DNA from: JAQIBY01 sp046546095
GTDB taxonomy: Bacteria > Bacteroidota > Bacteroidia > Bacteroidales > ML635J-15
Reading direction: 5' to 3'
Assembly (NCBI GenBank): GCA_046546095.1
Contig: JBKGYK010000026.1
Location: 1 to 36,871 of the forward strand
DNA: 36,871 nucleotides
How positions within the stretch are numbered: position 1 is the stretch's first letter; every line of letters starts with the position of its first letter. Positions 7,807 to 15,804 of this stretch are shown piece by piece. The position numbers were made by a program, and so were the translations under genes. A model generated the notes under the pieces. The model was not told the DNA's origin. It made no database searches and saw only the letters and a program-made list of their open reading frames with translations.

Positions 7807-9627
7807 ATGAAACGATTTATCTTTATTGCAATAATCTGTATTCTGGGGCCGGGAAGTATTTCGGCTCAGGATGTAAGTTTCACAGCCAAGGCGAAGACCG
7901 TGGTTGAAGAAGGCCAGAATTTTTATCTGCAGTACCAGATGAATAAAAAAGGCAGAAATCTGAAGCTTCCTGATATGGACAATTTTCAGGTTTTGAGCGG
8001 ACCCACCCAGCAAACAAGTTCAAGCACAAGGATTGTCAACAACAATGTTACACATACCCACACATTTACTTACACCTGGGTAGTGAAAGCCCCGGAGTCA
8101 GGTTCATATACCATCCCACCGGCAACAGTCAGCATTGAAGGCCAGGAATACAAATCCAACAGCCTGACAATCAATGTCATTGAATCCGGGCAAGCCGGCA
8201 GCAGCCAACAACAGGCAGGAGGACAAAGACAGAGCACGCAATCCGGCAGCAGTACCGGCAGTGAAGATCCCTTTGCAAGGCTCACTGTCAACAAAAACAG
8301 TGCCTGGGAGGAAGAGCCGATATACGCCAGTCTGAAACTTTATCTTCCGGAACGGAATCTTGCCGGATTTGAGGATATTTCCTTCCCTGAATTTAACGGT
8401 TTCTGGGCTGAGGATTACAAAATGCCTGAACAAATACATCTGGAAAGAGGCAGCTACAACGGAAAAGCTTATTATATAGCAGAACTTGCATCCTGGATAC
8501 TGTATCCTCAGCGTAGTGGGAACCTCAGTATATCACAAGGAGAACTTGAATTGGTAATGCGCGAACAGGTACAGGGTGGTGGAAATTCACGCAGTTTATT
8601 TGACTCTTTTTTCTCACAATATGAAAATGTACGCAAAACAATCCCTATTCCCGGTGTAAATATGGATATCAGGGGGCTGCCTTCGGGCAAACCCGCAGGC
8701 TTCAATGGCGGCGTCGGCACCTTTAATGTGGAAACAAGCCTGTCTCATGACAGCATAGATGTCAATGATGCTTTTAATCTGCGTATTAAAATATCCGGCA
8801 AAGGCAATCTCAACCTGTTGAGTGAACCCAACATAAACCTGCCTGAAATTTTTGAAGTATACGACCCGGAGGTAAAATCCAATTATTCTCAAAGTATTCA
8901 GGGCAGCACCGGCAGCATTGAATATAATTATACAATTATCCCGAGGTATCCGGATACCCATACACTTCCTGAAATAAAGCTGGCCTGGTTTGATCCGGCA
9001 GCAGAAGAATATAAAACCTACAGCTCAGGCAATTACAAAATTGACGTACGCCGCACTGCGGATTATGAGGACAGCACACCACAGGCGCGGGGCACCGGCC
9101 GAAGTGATGTCAGGGAAATTGCCACGGACATCCGTTTCCTCAAAGAGACAGACAAGAAAAGCAGTAAAATTCCCGACTTTTTCAATACCACTGTTTTCTG
9201 GATGTTCTATTTGCTTCCCTTTGCTTTGCTGGGCATCATTGTGCTACTACGCCGCAAACAAATAAAAGCACGCCAGGATGTTGCCAGACTGCGGAACAAA
9301 AAAGCCAACAAAGTGGCCATGCGTCGCTTAAAGAAAGCAAAATCATTGATGCAATCCGATGACAAAGAATTCTACAATGAAACCATCAAGGCACTATGGG
9401 GTTATATAGCCGACAAACTGGATATGGATACAGCAAATCTTTCACGGGATAGTGTGACAGACAAGCTGCGTGAACGTGATATTCCTGAAAATCTGATTGA
9501 AAAACTGCGTACCATCATTGATAAATGTGAATATGCTCATTTTGCCCCTGACAGTGCAGAAACCGAGCCACAGCGCATTTACAAATACGCTGTTACGTTA
9601 ATCACAAAACTGGAACAAAACCTGTAA
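7807..9627 (+). CDS. batD: BatD family protein
   Basis: A 606-aa envelope protein. A signal peptide (KRFIFIAII..SISAQ) leads into the BatD beta-domain: VSFTAKAKTVVEEGQNFYLQY, then HTHTFTYTWVVKAPESGSYTIPPATVSIEGQEYKS split over two strands. A second repeat of the fold begins near 300 (GTFNVETSLSHDSIDVNDAF). One membrane helix lies near 460-480 (FWMFYLLPFALLGIIVLL), followed by a basic cytoplasmic segment and a helical tail. Bat proteins were linked to aerotolerance and stress in Bacteroides fragilis and Leptospira; their mechanism is unclear. batE follows after 4 bases. The usual partners moxR, DUF58, batA, batB and batC are not next to it; the upstream neighbour is a divergent unrelated operon. 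Confidence 0.92.
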   Translation: MKRFIFIAIICILGPGSISAQDVSFTAKAKTVVEEGQNFYLQYQMNKKGRNLKLPDMDNFQVLSGPTQQTSSSTRIVNNNVTHTHTFTYTWVVKAPESGSYTIPPATVSIEGQEYKSNSLTINVIESGQAGSSQQQAGGQRQSTQSGSSTGSEDPFARLTVNKNSAWEEEPIYASLKLYLPERNLAGFEDISFPEFNGFWAEDYKMPEQIHLERGSYNGKAYYIAELASWILYPQRSGNLSISQGELELVMREQVQGGGNSRSLFDSFFSQYENVRKTIPIPGVNMDIRGLPSGKPAGFNGGVGTFNVETSLSHDSIDVNDAFNLRIKISGKGNLNLLSEPNINLPEIFEVYDPEVKSNYSQSIQGSTGSIEYNYTIIPRYPDTHTLPEIKLAWFDPAAEEYKTYSSGNYKIDVRRTADYEDSTPQARGTGRSDVREIATDIRFLKETDKKSSKIPDFFNTTVFWMFYLLPFALLGIIVLLRRKQIKARQDVARLRNKKANKVAMRRLKKAKSLMQSDDKEFYNETIKALWGYIADKLDMDTANLSRDSVTDKLRERDIPENLIEKLRTIIDKCEYAHFAPDSAETEPQRIYKYAVTLITKLEQNL

Positions 9628-9631
9628 AACT

Positions 9632-10396
9632 ATGAAACGATTTGGTTTGTTCATAATGGCCTTCATGATGCTGATCTCAGCTTCCGCCAACAACCTGGCT
9701 GACAGCGCACGGCAAGCATACACTAACGAATCATATGCCATTGCTGCTGAGTTGTACAAGCAGATGCTGGAGCAAAGAGGCCCCGATGCAAGAATATATT
9801 ACAACCTGGGAAATGCTTATTATAAACTTGGAGATCTGGGACCGGCCATACTTAACTATGAACGTGCTGCCCGCCTAAATCCTACCGACGATGATATTCA
9901 GCACAATTTAACGGTAGCCAGTGAACAAATTCAGGACGACATAGATGCCATTCCCGAATTATTTTTTATTGCCTGGCTGGATACCTTTAACCACTGGCTT
10001 AAGCTCAGAACATGGGCAGTGCTGAGCATCATTTTCTTTTTCATTTTTATTGCATTTACCGCCTGGCGCTTGTTCAGAAAAAGATCGGGTGCAAGAACAG
10101 CTCTTACATCCATTGCCATCACAGCACTGTTTATCAGCATCATATGCCTGTTGCTTGCTTTCAGACTTGATAAGCAAAGACATACAGACAATGAGGCCAT
10201 TGTATTTGAGGACGGGTTGGTAAAAAGCTCGCCATCAGAAACCGGAATCAATCTGTTTGAAATCCACGAAGGGCTTAAAGTAGAGATTAGCGACAGCCTG
10301 AACAATTACACACAGATCACCTTATCTGATGGCAGTAAGGGGTGGATTCGAAGCAATAAACTACAGCGTATTCAACTGCAGGAAAACAGTGAATAA
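9632..10396 (+). CDS. batE: BatE family TPR and SH3 protein
   Basis: A 254-aa protein with signal peptide (to about SASA/NN), two to three TPR units (YNLGNAYYKLGDLGPAI and NYERAARLNPTDDD), two membrane helices (about 130-150 and 160-180) and a C-terminal bacterial SH3 domain (VKSSPSETGINLFEIHEGLKV split by strands, ending in GSKGWIRSNKL). This order matches BatE/BatB-linked TPR proteins of Bacteroidota. It starts 4 bases after batD and is clearly co-transcribed. It probably scaffolds Bat complexes at the inner membrane (inferred from family context). It converges on the next gene with 15 bases between stops. Confidence 0.88.
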   Translation: MKRFGLFIMAFMMLISASANNLADSARQAYTNESYAIAAELYKQMLEQRGPDARIYYNLGNAYYKLGDLGPAILNYERAARLNPTDDDIQHNLTVASEQIQDDIDAIPELFFIAWLDTFNHWLKLRTWAVLSIIFFFIFIAFTAWRLFRKRSGARTALTSIAITALFISIICLLLAFRLDKQRHTDNEAIVFEDGLVKSSPSETGINLFEIHEGLKVEISDSLNNYTQITLSDGSKGWIRSNKLQRIQLQENSE

Positions 10397-10411
10397 TCTA
10401 CAAACCTAAAA

Positions 10412-11428
10412 TCAGGCCTTTCTCATCGGAAAAACCCTGGTTGCACCAAAGCCATATTCCTTGAAAGAGGCATCTTCATAATAGAGTTTGTAATCTTTTT
10501 CCAGACTTTTCCTCAGGGTAGCTTTTAGCGTTCCGTTTCCTATGCCATGGATAAACACCACTTCATTGACCTGCTCTTTGATGGCTTCATTGAGCACTTC
10601 ATGAAAATAACTCATCTGATGATTCAGTATTTCATGGTTGGACATGCCAACGACAGATTCCACAAGTTCATTGATATGCAGATCTTCCTCCCAGATAACA
10701 GGTTCGGGATGTTTTTTGGAACGCCTGGCTTTTTCAAAATCATACTTCTCCTGAATTTCTTTTTCTGAAAGTACTTCTTTAATATCAGCTTCTGCAGTGA
10801 TATCCGTACTGTATAGCTTCTGCACAATGGCGTCTTCAACAAAATAATCACTGGCACTGTATGAATCCTGTTGGATAAGTTTAGCAGGTTTTACCTTAAA
10901 CTCTGCTTCAATGGCCGGCTTGAGGGATTCCATTTTATTTCCCGTAAAAAATCCCTGCATGGAAAGCCTGGTGAAATCGTTTAGTTCTCTGTCACTAACG
11001 GACAACAGTTCTATTTTTGTATCAGGCTCCAGCACATCCTGTGAAACCAGTTTATAAGCATTATCCTTTGTCTGATACAAGGCAAAATTCAAATAATAGG
11101 GAGAATCGTTGATGAGAAATACATTCACTTTATGCAGACTATCATCCCGGATAAATGCCAGCAAAATGTGATAAGAGCTTCTGTTTTCCTCCACTTTCAT
11201 TTTTTCAGGCTCAGGAACGCGGGTATTGTCGCCTGCTGATTTTTGTGTCATACTTTCAGCACCCCGCTCTATCAGCACCAAATCTTCGGCATCGGCCGGA
11301 TATTCAAAGCCATCTTGTGTTTCAATGATCAAACTGCCATCTTTTTGTATCCTTTTTACCATGCCACCGCCCACATCATTCAAAAATCTCACTTTATCAC
11401 CGGGTTTGTATTGTTCTGTTTTGCTCAT
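10412..11428 (-). CDS. DUF2027 protein with C-terminal Smr domain
   Basis: A 338-aa protein. The ATG at 11428 (MSKTEQYKPGDKVRF) is preferred over an ATG 30 bases upstream at 11458 that would almost touch the divergent queA start. The N-terminal 55 residues form a small barrel-like DUF2027 region (GDKVRFLNDVGGG, KDGSLIIETQDGFEYP); a middle beta-rich part lies at 80-200 and a Lys/Glu-rich linker follows. The last 80 residues are an Smr domain: HINELV, then HEVLNEAI, VVFIHGIGNGTLKATLRK (catalytic-type HGxGxGxLK) and FGATRVF. Smr domains of MutS2 and related proteins cut or bind nucleic acid. There is no MutS part here. Role unknown; probably nucleic-acid linked. Confidence 0.85.
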   Translation of the reverse strand: MSKTEQYKPGDKVRFLNDVGGGMVKRIQKDGSLIIETQDGFEYPADAEDLVLIERGAESMTQKSAGDNTRVPEPEKMKVEENRSSYHILLAFIRDDSLHKVNVFLINDSPYYLNFALYQTKDNAYKLVSQDVLEPDTKIELLSVSDRELNDFTRLSMQGFFTGNKMESLKPAIEAEFKVKPAKLIQQDSYSASDYFVEDAIVQKLYSTDITAEADIKEVLSEKEIQEKYDFEKARRSKKHPEPVIWEEDLHINELVESVVGMSNHEILNHQMSYFHEVLNEAIKEQVNEVVFIHGIGNGTLKATLRKSLEKDYKLYYEDASFKEYGFGATRVFPMRKA

Positions 11429-11459
11429 ATTATATAATTTTTCACTTATTTTGCACATT

Positions 11460-12686
11460 ATGGAGAATCCAAAGGTAATAAAGATTGAAGACTATACCTA
11501 TGATTTGCCGGATGAGCGAATCGCACGTTATCCCCTTGAGCATCGGGATGCCTCAAAATTACTGATCTACAAGCAGGGAGAAATCTCACACAAAAGCTTC
11601 AGTTCAATTCACGGCATGCTTCCTGAAAACTCACTGCTGGTATGGAACGATTCCCGCGTACTCAATGCCCGATTGATTTTCCATAAAGATACGGGAGCCA
11701 GAATTGAGATTTTCTGTCTCTCTCCTGCAGATACAGATGATTACAGCCAGGTTTTGCTTTCAAAAGGCAAATGCCGCTGGAAATGTATCATCGGAAATCT
11801 CAAAAAATGGAAAACCGGAAAACTCAGTACGGAACTGAAGATTGACAAAACAAAATTCAGATTGCAGGCTGAGCTGATCCAACGCGGTGAAAAGACCAAC
11901 GAGGTTGAATTCACGTGGAATGAGGAGGGGATAAATTTTGGCAGTATCATGGAACACAGCGGACTTACTCCGGTTCCCCCCTATCTTAACCGGGAAAGCG
12001 AAGCCATTGACAGACACAGATACCAAACCATTTATTCACAGGCAGAAGGATCTGTTGCAGCACCGACAGCAGGGCTTCATTTTTCTGACAAGAGCCTGCA
12101 TGCCATAGAGGCAAAAAACATTCATACCGAACACATCACCCTTCATGTTGGCACGGGAACTTTCCAGCCGGTAAAAAGCAATACCATCGGGGACCATCCC
12201 ATGCACACAGAATATTTTTATGCAAGCCGGAATCTTATAGAAGCCCTGGAAAAATACCAGGGAAGGGTAACAGCTGTTGGAACAACCAGCATGCGGGGGC
12301 TTGAATCGCTGCTGCAGGCAGGCATCAATGCCATGGAAGGGAAAACATCTTTGCAGGAAACACAAAACATCAGCCAGTGGGAAGCCTATGACCGGCCGGA
12401 AAACATCAGCCTGTCGGAAATTTTGCATTTCATGCTCAAAGAAATGGAGAGGCTGGGTATTGAGGAAATCAAGGGAAAAACCAGTATCATGATTGCCCCG
12501 GGTTTTCCATTCCTCATCCCGGACCGCCTGATTACAAACTTTCACCAACCGGGATCTACTCTCCTTTTGCTGATTGCCGCTTACATTGGTGAGGACTGGA
12601 AAAAAGTTTACCGGTATGCGCTAAGCAATGATTTTCGGTTTTTGAGTTATGGTGATGCTTCATTGCTGATCCCCGGGAATAAATAA
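11460..12686 (+). CDS. queA: tRNA preQ1(34) S-adenosylmethionine ribosyltransferase-isomerase
   Basis: A 408-aa QueA. It transfers the ribosyl part of SAM to preQ1 in tRNA to form epoxyqueuosine. Family hallmarks are the start YDLPDERIARYPLEHRDASKLL, AAPTAGLHF, HITLHVGTGTFQPV, HTEYF, VGTTSMRGLES and LITNFHQPGSTLL. The ATG at 11460 is chosen by the match to this N-terminus; longer in-frame extensions run through the divergent gene. The two start codons (11428 minus and 11460 plus) are only 31 bases apart, so the two promoters must overlap each other or the coding ends; TTATTTTG at 11446-11453 is a one-mismatch -7 element. Other queuosine genes are not in the window. Confidence 0.95.
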   Translation: MENPKVIKIEDYTYDLPDERIARYPLEHRDASKLLIYKQGEISHKSFSSIHGMLPENSLLVWNDSRVLNARLIFHKDTGARIEIFCLSPADTDDYSQVLLSKGKCRWKCIIGNLKKWKTGKLSTELKIDKTKFRLQAELIQRGEKTNEVEFTWNEEGINFGSIMEHSGLTPVPPYLNRESEAIDRHRYQTIYSQAEGSVAAPTAGLHFSDKSLHAIEAKNIHTEHITLHVGTGTFQPVKSNTIGDHPMHTEYFYASRNLIEALEKYQGRVTAVGTTSMRGLESLLQAGINAMEGKTSLQETQNISQWEAYDRPENISLSEILHFMLKEMERLGIEEIKGKTSIMIAPGFPFLIPDRLITNFHQPGSTLLLLIAAYIGEDWKKVYRYALSNDFRFLSYGDASLLIPGNK

Positions 12687-12922
12687 AGTTCGCATCCTGT
12701 TCTGCACACTCCTTTTGGTAAAAATAAGGCAGAAAATGCCAATATCAAACCTTAACAAAAGCACATGTTAAATACCATCAGGAACTTCTTGTATTATATT
12801 TGAAGTGTTTCGTATCATTTCGCAAAATATCACACAACAAAAACAATCTTCTGATGTTATATATGTACTTAACGCCTATAGCAGGCAATAATTGTAATGG
12901 TTAAGTTAGTTTAATTGGTTTT

Positions 12923-12957
12923 CCAGGCGTCCCCCCAAAGGGCGCCTGGTTTTCTTT
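12923..12957 (+). terminator. Rho-independent terminator of queA or a small RNA
   Basis: CCAGGCG at 12923-12929 pairs with CGCCTGG at 12943-12949, and inner CCC/GGG pairs can extend the stem, followed by TTTTCTTT. The stem is GC-rich. It lies 236 bases after the queA stop, far for a simple gene terminator. Confidence 0.8.
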
Positions 12958-13009
12958 ATACCCCTGAGGTACGAATCACCGGATCATAGTGAAAGCTGAT
13001 TTGGACACC

Positions 13010-13044
13010 AAAAAAAAGGCTGTCCGGAAAGACAGCCTTTTTTT
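13010..13044. terminator. Bidirectional terminator between queA side and ssb
   Basis: An 8-A run, then GGCTGTC (13018-13024), loop CGGAAA, GACAGCC (13031-13037) and a 7-T run. It is symmetric, so it works for both strands. It lies 17 bases beyond the ssb stop. Confidence 0.9.
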
Positions 13045-13061
13045 GATAATCACTGGCAATT

Positions 13062-13397
13062 CTATTTTTTGTTGTCAAGCAACATGAATTCATTCATACG
13101 GATTTCTGTGGCATAGCGCTTTTCACCATTTTTTTCCCACTGCTTATTCAGAATTTTGCCTTCCACCATCAGTTTTGAACCGGCCCGGCATTTATCTGCA
13201 AGGAATTTAGCAGTTTTATCCCATGCAACTACACGATGCCATGTGGTTTTCTCCTGCCTGTTTCCATCACCATCTTTAAAATATTCGTTGGTGGCCAGAT
13301 TCATGTTCAGAACACATTTGTCATTGGCAAATTCTCTCAGTTCGGGTTTTGTACCCAGGTTTCCAATCAATACAACGCGATTTACTAAATTATTCAT
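13062..13397 (-). CDS. ssb: Single-stranded DNA-binding protein, short form
   Basis: A 111-aa SSB. The ATG at 13397 starts the OB fold (MNNLVNRVVLIGNLG, then TTWHRVVAWDKTAKF, GSKLMVEGKI, KRYATEI). The frame is open for 71 further codons upstream, but that part is low-complexity and not SSB-like. The protein stops right after the OB fold with MLLDNKK. It lacks the Gly/Pro-rich linker and the acidic DDDIPF-type tail through which housekeeping SSB recruits partners. That points to a secondary SSB; the main ssb should be elsewhere. TATGTTTG on the minus strand (13460-13467) is a possible -7 element about 60 bases upstream. Confidence 0.9.
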   Translation of the reverse strand: MNNLVNRVVLIGNLGTKPELREFANDKCVLNMNLATNEYFKDGDGNRQEKTTWHRVVAWDKTAKFLADKCRAGSKLMVEGKILNKQWEKNGEKRYATEIRMNEFMLLDNKK

Positions 13398-13459
13398 AAC
13401 AATAGTTTTTAAGTTTACATTTTTTGTCAACTGCAGGGATTTTCCCGAACAGCTCACTG

Positions 13460-13467
13460 CAAACATA
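13460..13467 (-). promoter_or_regulatory. Possible -7 element for ssb
   Basis: The minus strand reads TATGTTTG, an exact TAnnTTTG match, but I see no matching -33 TTTG at 18-20 bases. It would give a leader of about 55 bases before the ssb ATG. Confidence 0.3.
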
Positions 13468-13624
13468 AGGCAGGAAAAAAGCCGGAGTCGGTTAAAAAAC
13501 ATTTCCTTTCGTTTATCATTCGTTTGTAATTGCTTGTTAACGCTTTTATAACAGTCTACCAATAACTTAAGAAAACTTTCTTTATCCAATAAAATAACAA
13601 AAAAAAGCAAACACGGGATCCGTT

Positions 13625-14884
13625 CTACATCATTTTACCTTTGACGATCACCTTGTCAATCAGGTTGCTACCATAAGCATATGGCATAAAATGACGTGTT
13701 GGAATTGCTTTGCTAATGTACAGGCTGGCTTTTTTGCCTTTGGCAATACTCCCGAACTCCTCACTCAGGCCCATAGCATAAGCCGTATTGATGGTTGTAG
13801 CATTGAGAGCTTCATCAGGTGTCAGCCGATAATTTACACAGGCAAAAGAATTCATCAGTTTCATATTTCCGGTTGGTGATGATCCCGGATTGTAATCAGA
13901 AGCGAAAGCCACAGGTAAGCCATAATCAATCATTTCACGGGCAGGTGCATACGGCATGTTCAGGAAAAAGGCGGCGCCGGGCAATACTGTAGGCATCGTA
14001 TCCGAGTCCATCAGCACCTGCATTTCTTCTTTTTCTGTATATTCAATGTGGTCAACAGAAAGTGCAGCATATTTTACACCAACCTGAATTCCACCTGATT
14101 TGGCAAGTTCATTGGCATGAATTTTTGGCCTGAGACCGTATTTCATCCCGGCATTCAGGATGCGGTCGGTTTCTTCTACAGTAAAGAAACCCCGGTCGCA
14201 AAAGACATCAATATAATCAGCAAGTTCTTCTGATGCCACCACAGGAATCATTTCATTAATCACCATATCAACATATTCAGACTGCTTTCCTTTATATTCT
14301 GCGGGTACAGCATGGGCACCGAGAAAAGTTGATTTTACCTCAACCGTATTCAGGTCTTTCAGTCGTTTGATGACCCTGAGCATTTTCAGTTCATCTTCCG
14401 GATTGAGTCCGTAACCACTCTTGATTTCCACAGCGCCTGTTCCCTGATACATAATCTCTTCAAGTCTTTTTGCCGACTGCCTGAACAGCTCATCTTCACC
14501 GGTATTGTGCAGCAGTTTGGCAGAATTCAGAATACCACCGCCCCGTTTTGCAATTTCTTCATAGCTGAGGCCTTTAATTTTATCCACGTATTCAATCTCT
14601 CTGCTACCGGCAAACACCAGGTGGGTATGAGAATCGCAGTAAGCAGGGAACACATGTTTCCCGCTCAGGTCAATTTCTTCCACGTTTTCTTTACGTGCAC
14701 TGGCCACGGCTTTATTGTCTGCGATTTTATCCATACTGCCAAAATCCCTAATATCCTCACCATCAATCAGTAACCAGGCATGATCAATGGTATCAACGCG
14801 ATCCATATCTTTTCCGGCTTTTAGCAGCACGGGATTTTCTTCCACTCCAACCAGGGATTTAATATTTTTTAGTAATAAAGTCAT
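13625..14884 (-). CDS. hutI: Imidazolonepropionase
   Basis: A 419-aa amidohydrolase of histidine degradation, converting 4-imidazolone-5-propionate to N-formimino-glutamate. The ATG at 14884 is chosen; 26 codons upstream are hydrophobic filler not found in the family. It shows the metal-binding DSHTHLVFAGSRE, the EIKSGYGL segment, FLGAHAVPAEYKG, HANELAKSGG (second His cluster), VDHIEYT and SDYNPGSSPTGNM. The length is as in the family (about 410). The rest of the hut pathway is not adjacent; the gene stands alone between ssb and the divergent acyl operon. Confidence 0.95.
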   Translation of the reverse strand: MTLLLKNIKSLVGVEENPVLLKAGKDMDRVDTIDHAWLLIDGEDIRDFGSMDKIADNKAVASARKENVEEIDLSGKHVFPAYCDSHTHLVFAGSREIEYVDKIKGLSYEEIAKRGGGILNSAKLLHNTGEDELFRQSAKRLEEIMYQGTGAVEIKSGYGLNPEDELKMLRVIKRLKDLNTVEVKSTFLGAHAVPAEYKGKQSEYVDMVINEMIPVVASEELADYIDVFCDRGFFTVEETDRILNAGMKYGLRPKIHANELAKSGGIQVGVKYAALSVDHIEYTEKEEMQVLMDSDTMPTVLPGAAFFLNMPYAPAREMIDYGLPVAFASDYNPGSSPTGNMKLMNSFACVNYRLTPDEALNATTINTAYAMGLSEEFGSIAKGKKASLYISKAIPTRHFMPYAYGSNLIDKVIVKGKMM

Positions 14885-14975
14885 AATCAAAATATATTTG
14901 TTATTAAAGCATAAAAATAAGAAATAAATAAGACTTTTCAGACATGGATTGATAATTCCCATCCCGGCCTCAGCG

Positions 14976-15006
14976 TTTGAGTTTAATGATGAATTTTCTA
15001 TCTTTG
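14976..15006 (+). promoter_or_regulatory. Bacteroidota promoter for the hydratase/ketosynthase operon
   Basis: TTTG at 14976-14979, exactly 19 bases, then TATCTTTG at 14999-15006: a full match to the Bacteroidota consensus and one of the best in the window. Transcription would start near 15013, 11 bases before the first ATG. A dedicated strong promoter suggests that the three downstream genes form one transcription unit. Confidence 0.75.
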
Positions 15007-15023
15007 ATTAAAAATTTCTGACT

Positions 15024-15803
15024 ATGCAATATCAGTTTATCCGTTTCTCCCTGCAGGACGGGATTGCCGAAATCCAGCTAAACAAGGCATCAAAGATGAA
15101 TGCTATGGATTCGGTTTTACTCAGGGAACTGAATCATGCTGTTTCAGTCATTGAGTACAATGATACAATCAATTGTCTCTTCATCACGGGTGCGGAATCG
15201 GCATTTTCGGCAGGTGGGGATTTGCATTACATGGGACAAATGGAAGAAGAAGAAGCAAGGGAAGCTGCCCGCTGGATTCACTGGATTTTCAACCGCATTG
15301 AAGACCTGCCTTTTCTTACGGTAAGTCTGGTTGATGGCATTGCCTTTGGCGGCGGACTTGAACTGGCCATCAGTTGCGACGTATGTATAGCAAGCGAGAA
15401 AGCTCAATTTGCTTTACCGGAAATGCGATACGGCATCATCCCTGCAGGAGGTGGCACCATTCGTTTCATGGAAAAAACAAACCGCTCTGAGCTGCTTTAT
15501 GCCTTAACATCAAACAAAATATATACTGCTTCAGAAGCAAGGCAGGCAGGATATGTTCAGGACATCGTAAAAGGCGGCGAACTGGAGTCTTTCAAAAACA
15601 AGTACAGGGAAAAAATTCAGTCATACACCAGCGAAACCCTGAGAAGCATCAAAGCACACATTAAAGACAATGACCACATGACATCGGGAGAATCCCGTGC
15701 ACGGGCGTTTGAGCAGGAGGCGCGTCTTTTTGGCACGCTACTGGAAGCAGAAGGCCGCGACAAAATCCAGGCCTTTTTTGCCCGGAAAAACAAGGAAAAT
15801 TGA
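15024..15803 (+). CDS. Enoyl-CoA hydratase/isomerase family protein
   Basis: A 259-aa crotonase-fold enzyme. It has the oxyanion-hole segment SAFSAGGDL and both catalytic Glu positions of a true hydratase: GGGLELAISCD and FALPEMRYGIIPAGGG. It should therefore add or remove water at the 2,3 double bond of an acyl thioester, rather than act as a non-catalytic relative. It heads the operon: its stop (TGA at 15801-15803) and the next ATG (15805) are one base apart, so translation is coupled. Together with the ketosynthase-ketoreductase fusions it provides the third step of a chain-elongation cycle (inference). Confidence 0.9.
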   Translation: MQYQFIRFSLQDGIAEIQLNKASKMNAMDSVLLRELNHAVSVIEYNDTINCLFITGAESAFSAGGDLHYMGQMEEEEAREAARWIHWIFNRIEDLPFLTVSLVDGIAFGGGLELAISCDVCIASEKAQFALPEMRYGIIPAGGGTIRFMEKTNRSELLYALTSNKIYTASEARQAGYVQDIVKGGELESFKNKYREKIQSYTSETLRSIKAHIKDNDHMTSGESRARAFEQEARLFGTLLEAEGRDKIQAFFARKNKEN

Positions 15804-15804
15804 T

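Larger units (their letters stand above)
12687..13061. other. 375-bp intergenic region with terminators and a possible small RNA
   Basis: No credible protein gene. TATATTTG at 12795-12802 is an exact -7 match, though without a clear -33 partner. It is followed by a short hairpin GCCT/AGGC (12876-12888 area), a 16-codon ATG frame beginning near 12855, and a strong hairpin terminator ending near 12957. A separate bidirectional terminator follows at 13010-13044. A transcript of about 150 nt is possible; it could equally be the 3' end of the queA message. Confidence 0.35.

Noticed and set aside
12036..12548. 170-codon minus-strand frame opposite queA
   Set aside because: Shadow of queA; no recognisable features.
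12855..12905. 16-codon leader peptide before the hairpin at 12923, as in attenuators
   Set aside because: No gene on the same strand follows the hairpin, so there is nothing to attenuate; recorded only as part of the possible small RNA.
13398..13610. Upstream extension of ssb by 71 codons
   Set aside because: The added residues are not SSB-like, while the OB fold starts exactly at the ATG at 13397; a possible -7 element lies inside the extension.
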